Below are positions 23,714 to 31,953 of a stretch of DNA of 64,000 nucleotides, piece by piece. Position numbers and translations under genes: made by a program. The notes under the pieces are model-generated. The model searched no databases and had not been told where the DNA came from. It saw only the letters and a list, made by a program, of their open reading frames with translations. The DNA is taken from contig DATLDQ010000093.1 in assembly GCA_035525785.1 (NCBI GenBank), forward strand, positions 42,255 to 106,254, written 5' to 3'. Positions within the stretch are counted from its first letter, which is position 1. Every line of letters starts with the position of its first letter. The DNA is from CADEED01 sp035525785 (GTDB lineage: Bacteria > Pseudomonadota > Gammaproteobacteria > Steroidobacterales > Steroidobacteraceae).

Positions 23714-25303
23714 ATGCTCGCCTGGATGCTGTACGCGATCATGGTGTCGTTGCTGCTTTCGATCGGCGCGTTCCTGGCCGAGCGGGCGGCGCGGCTCAAG
23801 CGCGGCGGTACGCGCTGGATCTGGATCAGCTCGATCGTCGCGTCTCTCCTGCTGCCGACGCTCATCTCGTCGGTGTCGCTGCAACTGCCGGATGTGTTCG
23901 GCGAGGAAGTCACCGGCAAGATGGTGGCGCTCCGCGAGGTGACGTCGAAGAACCTCTCGCCTGCGATCTGGATCTCCGGCAGCCCCCAGCCCGCGAGCTG
24001 GCGCTCCGCCGACACCACCATCAAACAACTGTGGGTCAGCGCCTCGGCGGCAATGCTGCTGGCGCTGATCGTGAGCGGCGTGCACCTGTTCGTTCGCAAA
24101 CGCCGCTGGCGGCGCGAGACGGTAGTTGGCATGTCCGTCTACGTCACGATGGACGTGGGTCCGGCCGTCGTCGGACTGCTGCGGCCGCGCATCGCGGTGC
24201 CACGTTGGGTGACCCTGGCCCTGCCCGTGCACCAGGTCGCGGTCATCGCGCACGAACAGTCCCATCTCGAAGCACGCGATCCGCAGCTGTTCACGCTGGC
24301 GCTCGCACTGCTGGTTTTCATGCCGTGGAACCTGCCGCTCTGGTGGCAGCTGCGGCGCCTGCGCTACGCCATCGAGATCGATTGCGACGCGCGGGTTCTC
24401 AAGGGCGGGTTGGACCCGACGCACTACGGCGAGACGCTGATCGTGGTGGGTGAACGTCAATCGGCGTACATCGGCGCGGTCGCGGCGATGTCGGAATCCA
24501 AATCATTTCTCGAAGAGAGGATCGAACACATGATCAGGAAACCCGTGAGGTGGCGCCGACTCGGCACGGCCACTCTCGCAAGCTTCGCCATCGCCGTAAC
24601 CGCGCTCGCGGCGCAGGTCGGTCCGCCGAACGCGGAAGCTCCCACTTCGGTGGCTGCGGCGCCCGCGAAGGCCGAGCGCAAGGAAATCACTTTGCCGGCA
24701 GCCACGCTCGACCGCTACGTAGGCAACTACCGCTGGGATGGCTCGCAGGTGATGAGCGTCACGCGCAACGGCTCCGCGCTCAAGGCGCAGATGACCGCGC
24801 AGCCGGCGGTAGACCTGTACGCCGAAAGCGAAACCGCATTCTTCTACAAGATCGTCGACGCGCAGATCGATTTCGTCGGGCCGCCAGGCGCTCCCGCGTC
24901 TGCGCTGGTGCTGCACCAGGGCGGCGCCGACATCACGATGCCCCGCATCGACGAAGGCACCGCGGCTCAGTTGAAGGCGGAACTCGACGCGCGCATCGCG
25001 AGCAATACCGCCCAGCCGGGCACCGAGGCCGCGCTGCGCAAGATGGCGGCCGCGTTACTCGCCGGCAAGCCTGACTACGAGGACATGTCACCGCACATCG
25101 CCGCGGCGGTGAAGCAGCAGCAGCCGATGATGGAACCCGCCATGAAGATGCTCGGCGCGCTCGAGTCGGTGCAGTTCATGCGCGTCGGCGAAGGTGGCTG
25201 GGACGTCTATCGCGTGAAGTATGCGAACGGCACGCTGTTGTGGCGTATCGGCCTGGACGCGACGGGCAAGATTTCCTATGCACTGGTGCTGCCTGATGCC
25301 TGA
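23714..25303 (+). CDS. BlaR1-like M56 membrane metallopeptidase with DUF3471-like tail
   Basis: A 529-residue M56 protein. Residues 1-240 hold membrane segments and the cytosolic-facing protease: HEQSH in VIAHEQSHLEARD is the zinc HExxH motif, and EIDCDARVL is the third-ligand helix. A last membrane segment lies near residue 285. Outside, instead of a penicillin-binding domain, a DUF3471-type module (ITLPAATLDRYVGNYRW) covers about residues 315-400, followed by a helical and beta-rich end of no known family. It probably senses an envelope ligand other than a beta-lactam and triggers loss of the upstream BlaI. A perfect hairpin terminator follows. Confidence 0.85.
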   Translation: MLAWMLYAIMVSLLLSIGAFLAERAARLKRGGTRWIWISSIVASLLLPTLISSVSLQLPDVFGEEVTGKMVALREVTSKNLSPAIWISGSPQPASWRSADTTIKQLWVSASAAMLLALIVSGVHLFVRKRRWRRETVVGMSVYVTMDVGPAVVGLLRPRIAVPRWVTLALPVHQVAVIAHEQSHLEARDPQLFTLALALLVFMPWNLPLWWQLRRLRYAIEIDCDARVLKGGLDPTHYGETLIVVGERQSAYIGAVAAMSESKSFLEERIEHMIRKPVRWRRLGTATLASFAIAVTALAAQVGPPNAEAPTSVAAAPAKAERKEITLPAATLDRYVGNYRWDGSQVMSVTRNGSALKAQMTAQPAVDLYAESETAFFYKIVDAQIDFVGPPGAPASALVLHQGGADITMPRIDEGTAAQLKAELDARIASNTAQPGTEAALRKMAAALLAGKPDYEDMSPHIAAAVKQQQPMMEPAMKMLGALESVQFMRVGEGGWDVYRVKYANGTLLWRIGLDATGKISYALVLPDA

Positions 25304-25336
25304 GGTTCGCGGCGAGAAGGCGCTGTAAGCGCCCAG

Positions 25337-25370
25337 ACCACCGGTTCCTGCTGCAACAGGGGCCGGTGGT
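25337..25370 (+). terminator. Terminator of the first BlaI/M56 locus
   Basis: ACCACCGG at 25337-25344 pairs with CCGGTGGT at 25363-25370, with an inner CCTG/CAGG pair and loop CTGCAA, then TTGCGCGTTT. It lies between convergent genes and may act on both strands, more strongly on the plus strand. Confidence 0.7.
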
Positions 25371-25379
25371 TTGCGCGTT

Positions 25380-26354
25380 TCAGGGCAACAACACGCTCGC
25401 CCCTGTCGTCTTGCGTGCTTCGAGATCGCGGTGCGCCTGCGCGGCGTCCGCGAGCTTGTATCTCTGGTTTATCTGTACCTTGATCCACTTTCTTTTCGCC
25501 GCCGCGAACGTCTCACGCGCGATCCAATCGAGATCCGCGCGCGACTCCGTGTAATCGAACATCGTCGGGCGGGTGAGGAACAGCGAGCCGCGTTTCACGA
25601 GCTCGGCCGGTGAGAACGGCGGCACCGGGCCGGAAGCGCTGCCGTACAGCACCATCAACCCACGTTTGCGCAGGCAATCGAGGCTTTGAATGAAGGTGTC
25701 CTTGCCGACGGCGTCGTACACCACGTGCGCACCGAGCCCCTTCGAAAATTTCCTCACCGACGCCACGACATCATCGCGGCCGCGCACGAGCACGTGTTTG
25801 CAGCCGTTCTGCTTCGCGAGCTTCGCCTTCGCCTCGCTGCCGACGATGCCGATGACCACCGCTCCGAGCTTCCTGCCCCACTGCGACAGCAGCGTGCCCA
25901 CGCCGCCGGCCGCCGCGTGGACCACCATGACGTCACCTCGCTGGATGACGTGGCAGCGGCGCAGCAGGAAGCAAGCCGTCATACCCTTGAGAGCGAGGAC
26001 GGCCGCTTGTTCGTCGCTCACGCCGGCGGGAATCTTCACGACGCGCCCCGCGGGGACGTTGCGCAGGTCCGCGTAGCATCCGGGCGTCGACATCACATAC
26101 GCGACGCGATCGCCAACGCGAAGACCGCGAACCTTTTTGCCGACCGCGCTGATCACGCCGGCGGCTTCGCGACCCACGCCTCCGGGCAGGTTCTGTGGAT
26201 AGAGCCCGGTACGATCGTAGACGTCGATGAAGTTGAGGCCGATGGCGGTGTGGCGAACCTGCACTTCACCGGTCGTCGGGGGTCCCACGTCCACGTGCTC
26301 GAGGCGCATGACGTCGGGACCGCCCGCTTCATGGATTCGGATCGCGCGCGACAT
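25380..26354 (-). CDS. qor: NADPH:quinone oxidoreductase, zinc-independent MDR family
   Basis: A 324-residue medium-chain dehydrogenase/reductase, near the usual 325 of Qor. GLNFIDVYDRTGLYP and LPGGVGREAAGVI are Qor signatures, AAAGGVGTLLSQW is the NADPH loop, and MVLYGSASGPVPPF is the C-terminal block. There are no structural zinc cysteines. It reduces quinones or enones by NADPH in the cytoplasm. It stands alone between the terminator at 25337 and amtB. Confidence 0.92.
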   Translation of the reverse strand: MSRAIRIHEAGGPDVMRLEHVDVGPPTTGEVQVRHTAIGLNFIDVYDRTGLYPQNLPGGVGREAAGVISAVGKKVRGLRVGDRVAYVMSTPGCYADLRNVPAGRVVKIPAGVSDEQAAVLALKGMTACFLLRRCHVIQRGDVMVVHAAAGGVGTLLSQWGRKLGAVVIGIVGSEAKAKLAKQNGCKHVLVRGRDDVVASVRKFSKGLGAHVVYDAVGKDTFIQSLDCLRKRGLMVLYGSASGPVPPFSPAELVKRGSLFLTRPTMFDYTESRADLDWIARETFAAAKRKWIKVQINQRYKLADAAQAHRDLEARKTTGASVLLP

Positions 26355-26445
26355 GGTGGATCTCCGACCGGAATGCGCCAGCCTACGCCCATGCGCGCAG
26401 CTGGCGCTCTACCCAGTTGGAGGGATCAGAGTCGGCCGGCAGGCA

Positions 26446-27750
26446 TCACGGCGAATATCCGCGCTCACCGTGCTCGGCAAGATCGAGACCTTCCGTCTCC
26501 TTCTCTTCCGACACGCGGACGCCGACCAGCAGGTCCATGAGCTTGAGGATCAGCCAGGTCACGAGCGCGCACCACGCGGCCGCGGCCGCGACACCCAATG
26601 CCTGCACGGCCACCTGGGCGGCAATGCTGGTCTGCACCGTGAACCCGGAGCCACCCAGCGACACCGCAGCGAATACGCCCGTGAGGATGCTGCCCACCAC
26701 GCCGCCCACGCCGTGCACGGGCGAGACGTCGAGCGAGTCGTCGATCTGCAGCTTGCGCTTGAGGAGTTGCGTCGCAAAGAAGCACACGGTGCCGGCCACG
26801 AGGCCGATGACCACCGCGCCCAGCGGGCCAACGAACCCCGAGGCAGGCGTGATGGTGCCGAGACCCGCCACCATGCCGGTGACCACGCCGAGCATTGAAG
26901 GCTTTCCGTACTTCTTCCACTCGATGAACATCCATGCCAGCGCGCCCGCGGAGGCGCCCATGTGCGTGGTGAGCATGGCCATGCCGGCCGAGCCATTGGA
27001 AGCGAGGGCGCTGCCCGCATTGAAGCCGAACCAGCCTACCCAGAGCATGCCCGCCCCGGCCACCGTGAGCGGCAGGCTGTGCGGTGTCATTGCCGTATGC
27101 GGGAAGCCGCGGCGCCGGCCGACCACCATGGCGCAGATGAGTGCGGACACACCGGCGCTCACGTGGACGACGATACCGCCCGCGAAATCCATGACGCCGA
27201 GCTTCGCGAGCCAGCCGTTGCCCCAGACCCAGTGCGCCAGCGGTACGTACGCGAGCAGCAGCCATAGCGCGCTGAAGCCGAGCACCGACGAGAATCGCTT
27301 GCGTTCCGCGAAGCCGCCGATGACCAGCGCCGGCGTGATGATGGCGAAGGTCATCTGGAACATGAAGAACACGGTCTCGGGAATCGTACCCGTCACTGCG
27401 TCGCGGGCCACGCCCAGCATGAACGCCTTGTCGAAGCTGCCGATGAAAGACTGTGCCGAACCGCCGTCGGTGAACACCAGCGAGTAACCGCAGGCCAGCC
27501 ACAACAGCGACACCACGCCGGTGATCGCGAAACACTGCATGAGGATGGAGAGCACGTTCTTCGCGCGCACCAGGCCCGCGTAGAACAGCGCGAGGCCGGG
27601 CAGGGTCATGAAGAGAACCAGCGCGGTGGCGCTGATGATCCAGGCGGTATCGCCCGTATCAGCCGCTACCGGTGCACCCTGAGCGAAGGAAAATAACGGG
27701 CACAACAGGAAGCCGAGTGCCGCCGGCACCCGGTAGATAGAAGCACGCAT
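26446..27750 (-). CDS. amtB: Ammonium transporter
   Basis: A 434-residue AmtB. After a signal sequence (FLLCPLFSFAQG) come eleven membrane helices with the family blocks LPGLALFYAGLVRAKNVLS, FAGGIVVHVSAGVSAL and VSPVHGVGGVVGSIL; the two pore histidines are in the last two. The C-terminal tail (LMDLLVGVRVSEEKETEGLD) is the region that contacts GlnK. It is downstream of glnK by 189 bp on the same strand, the standard pairing in which GlnK blocks the channel when nitrogen is plentiful. Confidence 0.96.
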   Translation of the reverse strand: MRASIYRVPAALGFLLCPLFSFAQGAPVAADTGDTAWIISATALVLFMTLPGLALFYAGLVRAKNVLSILMQCFAITGVVSLLWLACGYSLVFTDGGSAQSFIGSFDKAFMLGVARDAVTGTIPETVFFMFQMTFAIITPALVIGGFAERKRFSSVLGFSALWLLLAYVPLAHWVWGNGWLAKLGVMDFAGGIVVHVSAGVSALICAMVVGRRRGFPHTAMTPHSLPLTVAGAGMLWVGWFGFNAGSALASNGSAGMAMLTTHMGASAGALAWMFIEWKKYGKPSMLGVVTGMVAGLGTITPASGFVGPLGAVVIGLVAGTVCFFATQLLKRKLQIDDSLDVSPVHGVGGVVGSILTGVFAAVSLGGSGFTVQTSIAAQVAVQALGVAAAAAWCALVTWLILKLMDLLVGVRVSEEKETEGLDLAEHGERGYSP

Positions 27751-27820
27751 CGTTCAACCCCTCGTCCGCGGCCTGGAAGCGCCGCTTGTTTTCAGGGGCT
27801 CGCGCCCCACTCCTACGCCG

Positions 27821-27905
27821 GCCTGCTGCCCTCTCGAGTGCAGGTTCTCTTTGTGGCTGTCACCACGGTTCCAACCAACGGCCTGCCACCGGAAGGGCAG
27901 CAGGC
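27821..27905. repeat. Inverted repeat in the glnK-amtB gap
   Basis: GCCTGCTGCCC at 27821-27831 and GGGCAGCAGGC at 27895-27905 form perfect 11-bp arms with 63 bases between. In the mRNA this could fold between glnK and amtB and set their relative expression. Nothing else stands out in this 189-bp gap. Confidence 0.4.
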
Positions 27906-27939
27906 TGTCGTTCGTCAACTTTGCTCGCGGGGAATGCCT

Positions 27940-28278
27940 TTACAGGGCGGAGTTATCCGTTTCGCCCGTGCGAATGCGGATGACGCGGTCGATGTCGGTG
28001 ATGAAGATCTTGCCGTCGCCAACCTTGCCGGTCTTTGCCGCCTTGAGGATGGCTTCGACCACTTGGTCGACGAGATCACTGCGAACGGCCACTTCGATCT
28101 TGGTCTTCGGGACGAAGTCGACGACGTATTCGGCGCCGCGGTACAACTCGGTATGACCGCGCTGGCGACCGAAACCCTTCACCTCCGTCACCGTCATGCC
28201 GGAAACACCGATCTCCGACAGCGCGGCGCGCACGTCGTCGAGTTTGAAAGGCTTGATGATGGCGGTGACCAATTTCAT
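27940..28278 (-). CDS. glnK: P-II nitrogen regulatory protein
   Basis: A 112-residue P-II protein, exact family length. It carries Tyr51 in ELYRGAEY, the uridylylation site of the T-loop, the ATP/2-oxoglutarate blocks KGFGRQRGHTE and KTGKVGDGKIFI, and the end RIRTGETDNSAL. It senses nitrogen status and gates AmtB. ATG 28278 has GGGAG about eight bases upstream; the longer frame to 28452 has no support. A sigma54-like promoter lies 60 bases upstream. Confidence 0.96.
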   Translation of the reverse strand: MKLVTAIIKPFKLDDVRAALSEIGVSGMTVTEVKGFGRQRGHTELYRGAEYVVDFVPKTKIEVAVRSDLVDQVVEAILKAAKTGKVGDGKIFITDIDRVIRIRTGETDNSAL

Positions 28279-28337
28279 TTCTTTTCTCCCAATACTCTTG
28301 TGACTGGACCGCCGACATCGGCGAGCCTTAATCGCAG

Positions 28338-28353
28338 TGCAGCTTCCGTGCCA
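28338..28353 (-). promoter_or_regulatory. glnK: Sigma54 (RpoN) promoter of glnK-amtB
   Basis: On the minus strand the sequence is TGGCACGGAAGCTGCA, matching TGGCAC-N5-TTGCA at all but one position, with the strict GG-N10-GC spacing. It predicts a leader of about 50 bases before glnK, fitting nitrogen control by NtrC. Confidence 0.7.
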
Positions 28354-28416
28354 GTATCCCGAAAGCCCTACATAGCGGCAATTTCGATATTGGCGCGCTG
28401 GATGGCCGATCCTGCG

Positions 28417-28461
28417 GCACCAATTTAGCGCGTCGATCCACGAAGCGCCCACAATTGGTGC
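28417..28461. repeat. Inverted GCACCAATT elements upstream of glnK
   Basis: GCACCAATT (28417-28425) and AATTGGTGC (28453-28461) are inverted, 36 bp apart centre to centre, upstream of the sigma54 promoter. Each contains a GCACC/GGTGC half of an NtrC site, but neither is a full TGCACC-N5-GGTGCA. They could be degenerate enhancer sites. Confidence 0.3.
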
Positions 28462-28492
28462 GGCGACGCTCTCTTATTAATAGGTACCGAGG

Positions 28493-29740
28493 ATGACGGA
28501 GCACATGGGCAAGCACATGGTGATCCTGGGCGCCGGCCAGGCGGGTGGGCAGGCCGTCGAGACGCTGCGGCGTCGTGGACACACGGGGCCGATCACGCTG
28601 ATCGGTGATGAATCGCTGCTGCCATACCAGCGCCCGCCGCTCTCGAAGAAATTCCTGGCTGGCGCGCTGGCTCGCGATCGCCTGCTGATCCGGCACGCGG
28701 AGCATTACGCCGAACACGCGATCGCGATGCGGCTCGGCTTCGCGGCGGTGAACATCGACCGTGCAGCCCGGCGCGTGGACCTGGCCGATGGCTCGCACGT
28801 GGCATACGACCGGCTGCTGCTCGCCACCGGCAGCAGCGCCCGGTTGTTCCCCGTGCGTGGCTCCGAGCTCGCGGGCGTCTATTACCTGCGCAACTTCGCG
28901 GACGTGGAGCGACTTCGGCCCGAGCTCGTCGCCGGACGGCGCTGCGTCATCGTCGGCGGCGGTTACATCGGGCTCGAGGCCGCGAGCACCTGTCGCGATC
29001 TCGGAGTCGAGGTGACGGTGCTGGATGCCGCCGACCGCGTGATGAGCCGGGTGGTGTCGCCCTGGATCTCGCAGTTCTACGCAACGGAGCACGCGCGACG
29101 CGGCGTGAACCTGCGCTGCGGCGCGCTCGTCGATTCATTCGTGCCCGAAGCCGCGCCAAAGCATGCGGGCACGGCGCGCGTGGCGGCCGTGCGTCTCGCG
29201 GATGGCAACGAGGTGCCTGCTGACTTCGTGCTCATCGCCATCGGCGTCGCACCGAATGACGCGCTGGCGCGCGCCGCGGGTATCGAGTGCGACAACGGCA
29301 TCCTGGTCGACGAATATTGCCGCACGTCCGATCCTCACATCTTCGCCGCGGGCGATTGCGCACGGCACCCCTCGCCGCATTACGGCATGCGCGTACTGCT
29401 CGAGTCGGTGGACAACGCCTTCGAGCAGGCGCAGAGCGCGGCGCTCAACATGCTCGGCATCGACACTTTGCACGACAAGGTGCCATGGTTCTGGTCGGAT
29501 CAATATGACCTCAAGATGATCATCGTCGGCTTGTCGTACGGTCACGATCACGCGCTGCTGCGCGGCGACCCGGCCTCGCGGTCGTTCAGCGTGGTCTATC
29601 TCAAGAACGGCGAGCTGATCGCCGTGGATACCGTGAATGCCGCGAAGGACCAGCTGAACGCGCGCAAGCTGATACGCGCACGCGCCCGGCCGGATCCCCG
29701 AAAGCTCGCGGATCCGGCAATCGCGCTCAAGGATTGTTAG
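28493..29740 (+). CDS. FAD-dependent ferredoxin/rubredoxin-type reductase
   Basis: A 415-residue pyridine nucleotide-disulfide family flavoprotein, as in putidaredoxin or rubredoxin reductases. MVILGAGQAGGQAVETL is the FAD loop, YQRPPLSKKFLAG the family block, VIVGGGYIGLEAAS the NAD(P)H loop and TSDPHIFAAGDCARHP the second FAD motif. It passes electrons from NAD(P)H to a small iron-sulfur partner, often for an oxygenase or P450. No partner gene is adjacent. ATG 28493 is used; ATG 28505, with GGAG upstream, is an equal alternative. It is divergent from glnK. Confidence 0.9.
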   Translation: MTEHMGKHMVILGAGQAGGQAVETLRRRGHTGPITLIGDESLLPYQRPPLSKKFLAGALARDRLLIRHAEHYAEHAIAMRLGFAAVNIDRAARRVDLADGSHVAYDRLLLATGSSARLFPVRGSELAGVYYLRNFADVERLRPELVAGRRCVIVGGGYIGLEAASTCRDLGVEVTVLDAADRVMSRVVSPWISQFYATEHARRGVNLRCGALVDSFVPEAAPKHAGTARVAAVRLADGNEVPADFVLIAIGVAPNDALARAAGIECDNGILVDEYCRTSDPHIFAAGDCARHPSPHYGMRVLLESVDNAFEQAQSAALNMLGIDTLHDKVPWFWSDQYDLKMIIVGLSYGHDHALLRGDPASRSFSVVYLKNGELIAVDTVNAAKDQLNARKLIRARARPDPRKLADPAIALKDC

Positions 29741-29762
29741 GCGTGGTGCCGTCTCGGCGCTG

Positions 29763-30389
29763 TCACGCCGCTTCGGCGAGATCGGTCCCGGCCAGTGCTT
29801 CGATCCTGACCCGCGCATTGCTCAGCGCGGCCGCACGGGCTTCGGGGCCGTAGCCGACCTTCTCCGCGTGCACGAAGGTCACGTCCTTTATGCCGACGAA
29901 GCCGAACAGGTGGCGCAGGTACGGCTCCTGAAAGTCGATGGCGGCGGCCGGTCCTTCGCTGTACAAGCCGCCGCGCGATTCGATGACGATGACGCGCTTG
30001 CCGCCCAGCAGACCCTTCGGGCCTTCCGCCGAATACGAGAACGTCTCGCCCGCGCGCAGCACGTGGTCGAACCACGCACGCAGACTGGTGGTGACGCCGA
30101 AGTTGTACATGGGCGCACCGATCACGATGGTGTCGGCCCCGCGCAGCTCCGCGATGAGCTCATCGGACAGCGCGCGCGCCTCATGCTCGGCCTCGCTGGC
30201 CGGGGTGCCGCGCACGCCGTTGAGCGTCTCGACGGCAAGATGGGGCACCGGGTTTGTGCCGAGATCTCGACGGGCCACCACCGCCTCGGGCGCCGCCCGC
30301 AGCAGACGGTCCACGGTGAATTCGACGAGCTCGCGGGAAACCGAGCCTTCACGGGCCGCACTGCTATTGATGACCAACAGGTTCTTCAT
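29763..30389 (-). CDS. azoR: FMN-dependent NADH-azoreductase
   Basis: A 208-residue flavodoxin-fold enzyme of the AzoR type. LLVINSSAAREGSVSREL binds the FMN phosphate, IGAPMYNFGVTTSLRAWFDH is the family signature and VIVIESRGGLYSEG the second flavin loop. It reduces azo bonds and quinones with NADH in the cytoplasm. It is divergent from a LysR regulator, the classic arrangement for LysR control, with an inverted repeat between. Confidence 0.93.
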   Translation of the reverse strand: MKNLLVINSSAAREGSVSRELVEFTVDRLLRAAPEAVVARRDLGTNPVPHLAVETLNGVRGTPASEAEHEARALSDELIAELRGADTIVIGAPMYNFGVTTSLRAWFDHVLRAGETFSYSAEGPKGLLGGKRVIVIESRGGLYSEGPAAAIDFQEPYLRHLFGFVGIKDVTFVHAEKVGYGPEARAAALSNARVRIEALAGTDLAEAA

Positions 30390-30451
30390 GATTTTTCTCC
30401 TTGGGATTTGATTTCCATCCCTCTGAGCCGCATGTTGGCGTTCCGGAAAGC

Positions 30452-30477
30452 GTTGCAGTAGCCATCAAAACTGCAAC
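30452..30477. promoter_or_regulatory. LysR-type operator between azoR and its regulator
   Basis: GTTGCAGT, ten bases, ACTGCAAC: perfect 8-bp arms in the 115-bp divergent gap, next to a TTCCGGAA palindrome at 30441-30448. Size and T-N-A type symmetry fit a LysR box controlling azoR and the regulator itself. Confidence 0.6.
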
Positions 30478-30504
30478 TCGGCGTCGCAGAAACAGGAACG
30501 CAAC

Positions 30505-31449
30505 ATGGAAATCGAGGATATTCAGGCCTTTGTGGCCGTTGCCGACGCCGGAGGCCTGAGCCCGGCGGCGAGCCGATTGGGCGTCAGCAAGTCCGTCGTC
30601 AGCCGGCGCCTTGCGCGGCTGGAAAAATCGCTGGGCTCCACGCTGCTCACGCGTAACACGCGCGGCGCGGCGCTGACCGAGGCGGGCGCGACCTTCCGCG
30701 AGCACGCTGCTCGCATCGCAGCCGAGGCGGATGCGGCACGAGATGCTCTTTCACCCACCGGCACGGTCCGCGGCAGACTGCGCGTGTCCGCGCCCCTGTC
30801 GTTCAGCGCCACGCATTTCGCGCCGGTGCTCGCCGAGCTTGCGACACGGTATCCGGAGCTCGAGATCCAGGCTTCGTTCAGCGACCGGCACGTGGACCTC
30901 GTCTCCGAAGGATTCGACGCGGCCATCCGTCTCGGCGAGCTTCCGGATTCGAGCCTGGTCGCGCGTCGCATCGCCGCCTTTGGCGGCAAGCTCGTTGCGA
31001 GCCCCGGCTACCTGGAAAAGCACGGCGCGCCACGCACGCCCGACGACCTGCTGGCTCATGCCACGGTGAATCGCATCAACGACGAGTGGCCTCTCGCGCA
31101 CGAGGGCAAGCGCATCACCGTGCATCCACGCCACACGCGGTTCACGGCCGACAACGGCGCGGCACTGGTACCCGCGGTCCTCGCGGGTCTCGGCATCGCG
31201 TTGTTGCCGGATTTCCTGATCCACGATCACGTCGCGAGCGGAGCATTGGTGGAAGTGATGCCCGACTACCCCATGCCCGAGGCGGGCGTCTACGTGGTGC
31301 GGCCCCCGGGCGGCAGCGCGCCGTGCAAGGTGCGCGTGCTCATCGACATCCTCGTGGAGAAATTCGCCGGACGCGGCTGCACCGGCGACACCAATTACAT
31401 AACTGGCGCGCCCCGCGCAGTGTCCCCGGCTCCCGCTCCTCGCCCCTGA
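30505..31449 (+). CDS. LysR family transcriptional regulator
   Basis: A 314-residue LysR protein. Residues 1-60 are the winged helix (DIQAFVAVADAGGLSPAASR, SKSVVSRRLARLEKSLG) and residues ~90-290 the effector domain (RGRLRVSAPLSF, ALVPAVLAGLGIALLPDF). It resembles the AaeR/DsdC-like group that regulates neighbouring quinone or azo reductases. The last 25 residues are a Pro/Ala-rich tail with no conservation I recognise. It probably regulates the divergent azoR through the GTTGCAGT repeat. Confidence 0.9.
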   Translation: MEIEDIQAFVAVADAGGLSPAASRLGVSKSVVSRRLARLEKSLGSTLLTRNTRGAALTEAGATFREHAARIAAEADAARDALSPTGTVRGRLRVSAPLSFSATHFAPVLAELATRYPELEIQASFSDRHVDLVSEGFDAAIRLGELPDSSLVARRIAAFGGKLVASPGYLEKHGAPRTPDDLLAHATVNRINDEWPLAHEGKRITVHPRHTRFTADNGAALVPAVLAGLGIALLPDFLIHDHVASGALVEVMPDYPMPEAGVYVVRPPGGSAPCKVRVLIDILVEKFAGRGCTGDTNYITGAPRAVSPAPAPRP

Positions 31450-31481
31450 GGACACCGGCAAATACCCATTGCCTTCTCTAC

Positions 31482-31512
31482 TACAGCTGTCATAGGCTAG
31501 CCCACAGTTGTA
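31482..31512. promoter_or_regulatory. Two BlaI-type operators before the second BlaI locus
   Basis: TACA-GC-TGTC (31482-31491) and CACA-GT-TGTA (31503-31512) each match the BlaI core TACA-N2-TGTA with one mismatch. Their centres are 21 bp apart, two helical turns, on the same face of the helix. The second ends nine bases before the chosen blaI start. Confidence 0.6.
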
Positions 31513-31521
31513 GTGACCGAG

Positions 31522-31953
31522 ATGGCGATGACCCAGCCCCCGAAGATGCAGCCCCAGAAAGTGCAGCCAAAATTGAGCGCGCTCGAGTTGCGCATCATGA
31601 ATGAGCTGTGGACGCGCGGCGCCCTGTCGATCCGCGAGGTCCACGAGGCGGTGGTGAAGAAAGACCGTCCCGCCTACACCACGGTGCAGACCATGGTGTA
31701 CCGGCTGGAAGCCAAGGGTGCGCTGCGCCGCACACGCAAGATCGGCAATGCGCACGTGTTCGAGGCCACCACCACGCGCGCCTCGGTGCAGACGCGCCTC
31801 CTCAAGGAACTGCTCGGGTTGTTCGGTGGCAGCGCCCGCCCCGTGATGGCGCATCTCGTGGAGATGGGCAAGATCTCCAAGGAAGACATCGACGACGCGC
31901 AGAAGCTGCTGCGCGAACACTCGGCCAGGTCCGACAAGGACGCCGACAAATGA
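31522..31953 (+). CDS. BlaI/MecI family transcriptional repressor
   Basis: A 143-residue BlaI-type regulator. LSALELRIMNELWTRGALSI, PAYTTVQTMVYRLEAKGALR and IGNAHVFEATTT are the winged-helix blocks, with C-terminal dimer helices (LLKELLGLFGGSARPVMAHL). The first ~18 residues are a Gln/Pro/Met-rich extension. A GTG at 31513 in the same frame would lie in the operator, so ATG 31522 is preferred (31528 also possible). Its stop overlaps the M56 start (ATGA), tying sensor and repressor synthesis together. It is only distantly like the first BlaI, and its operators differ in sequence. Confidence 0.92.
   Translation: MAMTQPPKMQPQKVQPKLSALELRIMNELWTRGALSIREVHEAVVKKDRPAYTTVQTMVYRLEAKGALRRTRKIGNAHVFEATTTRASVQTRLLKELLGLFGGSARPVMAHLVEMGKISKEDIDDAQKLLREHSARSDKDADK

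Noticed and set aside
28417..28461. Full NtrC enhancer sites upstream of glnK
   Set aside because: Only half-sites match; neither copy fits TGCACC-N5-GGTGCA, so it is listed as an inverted repeat only.
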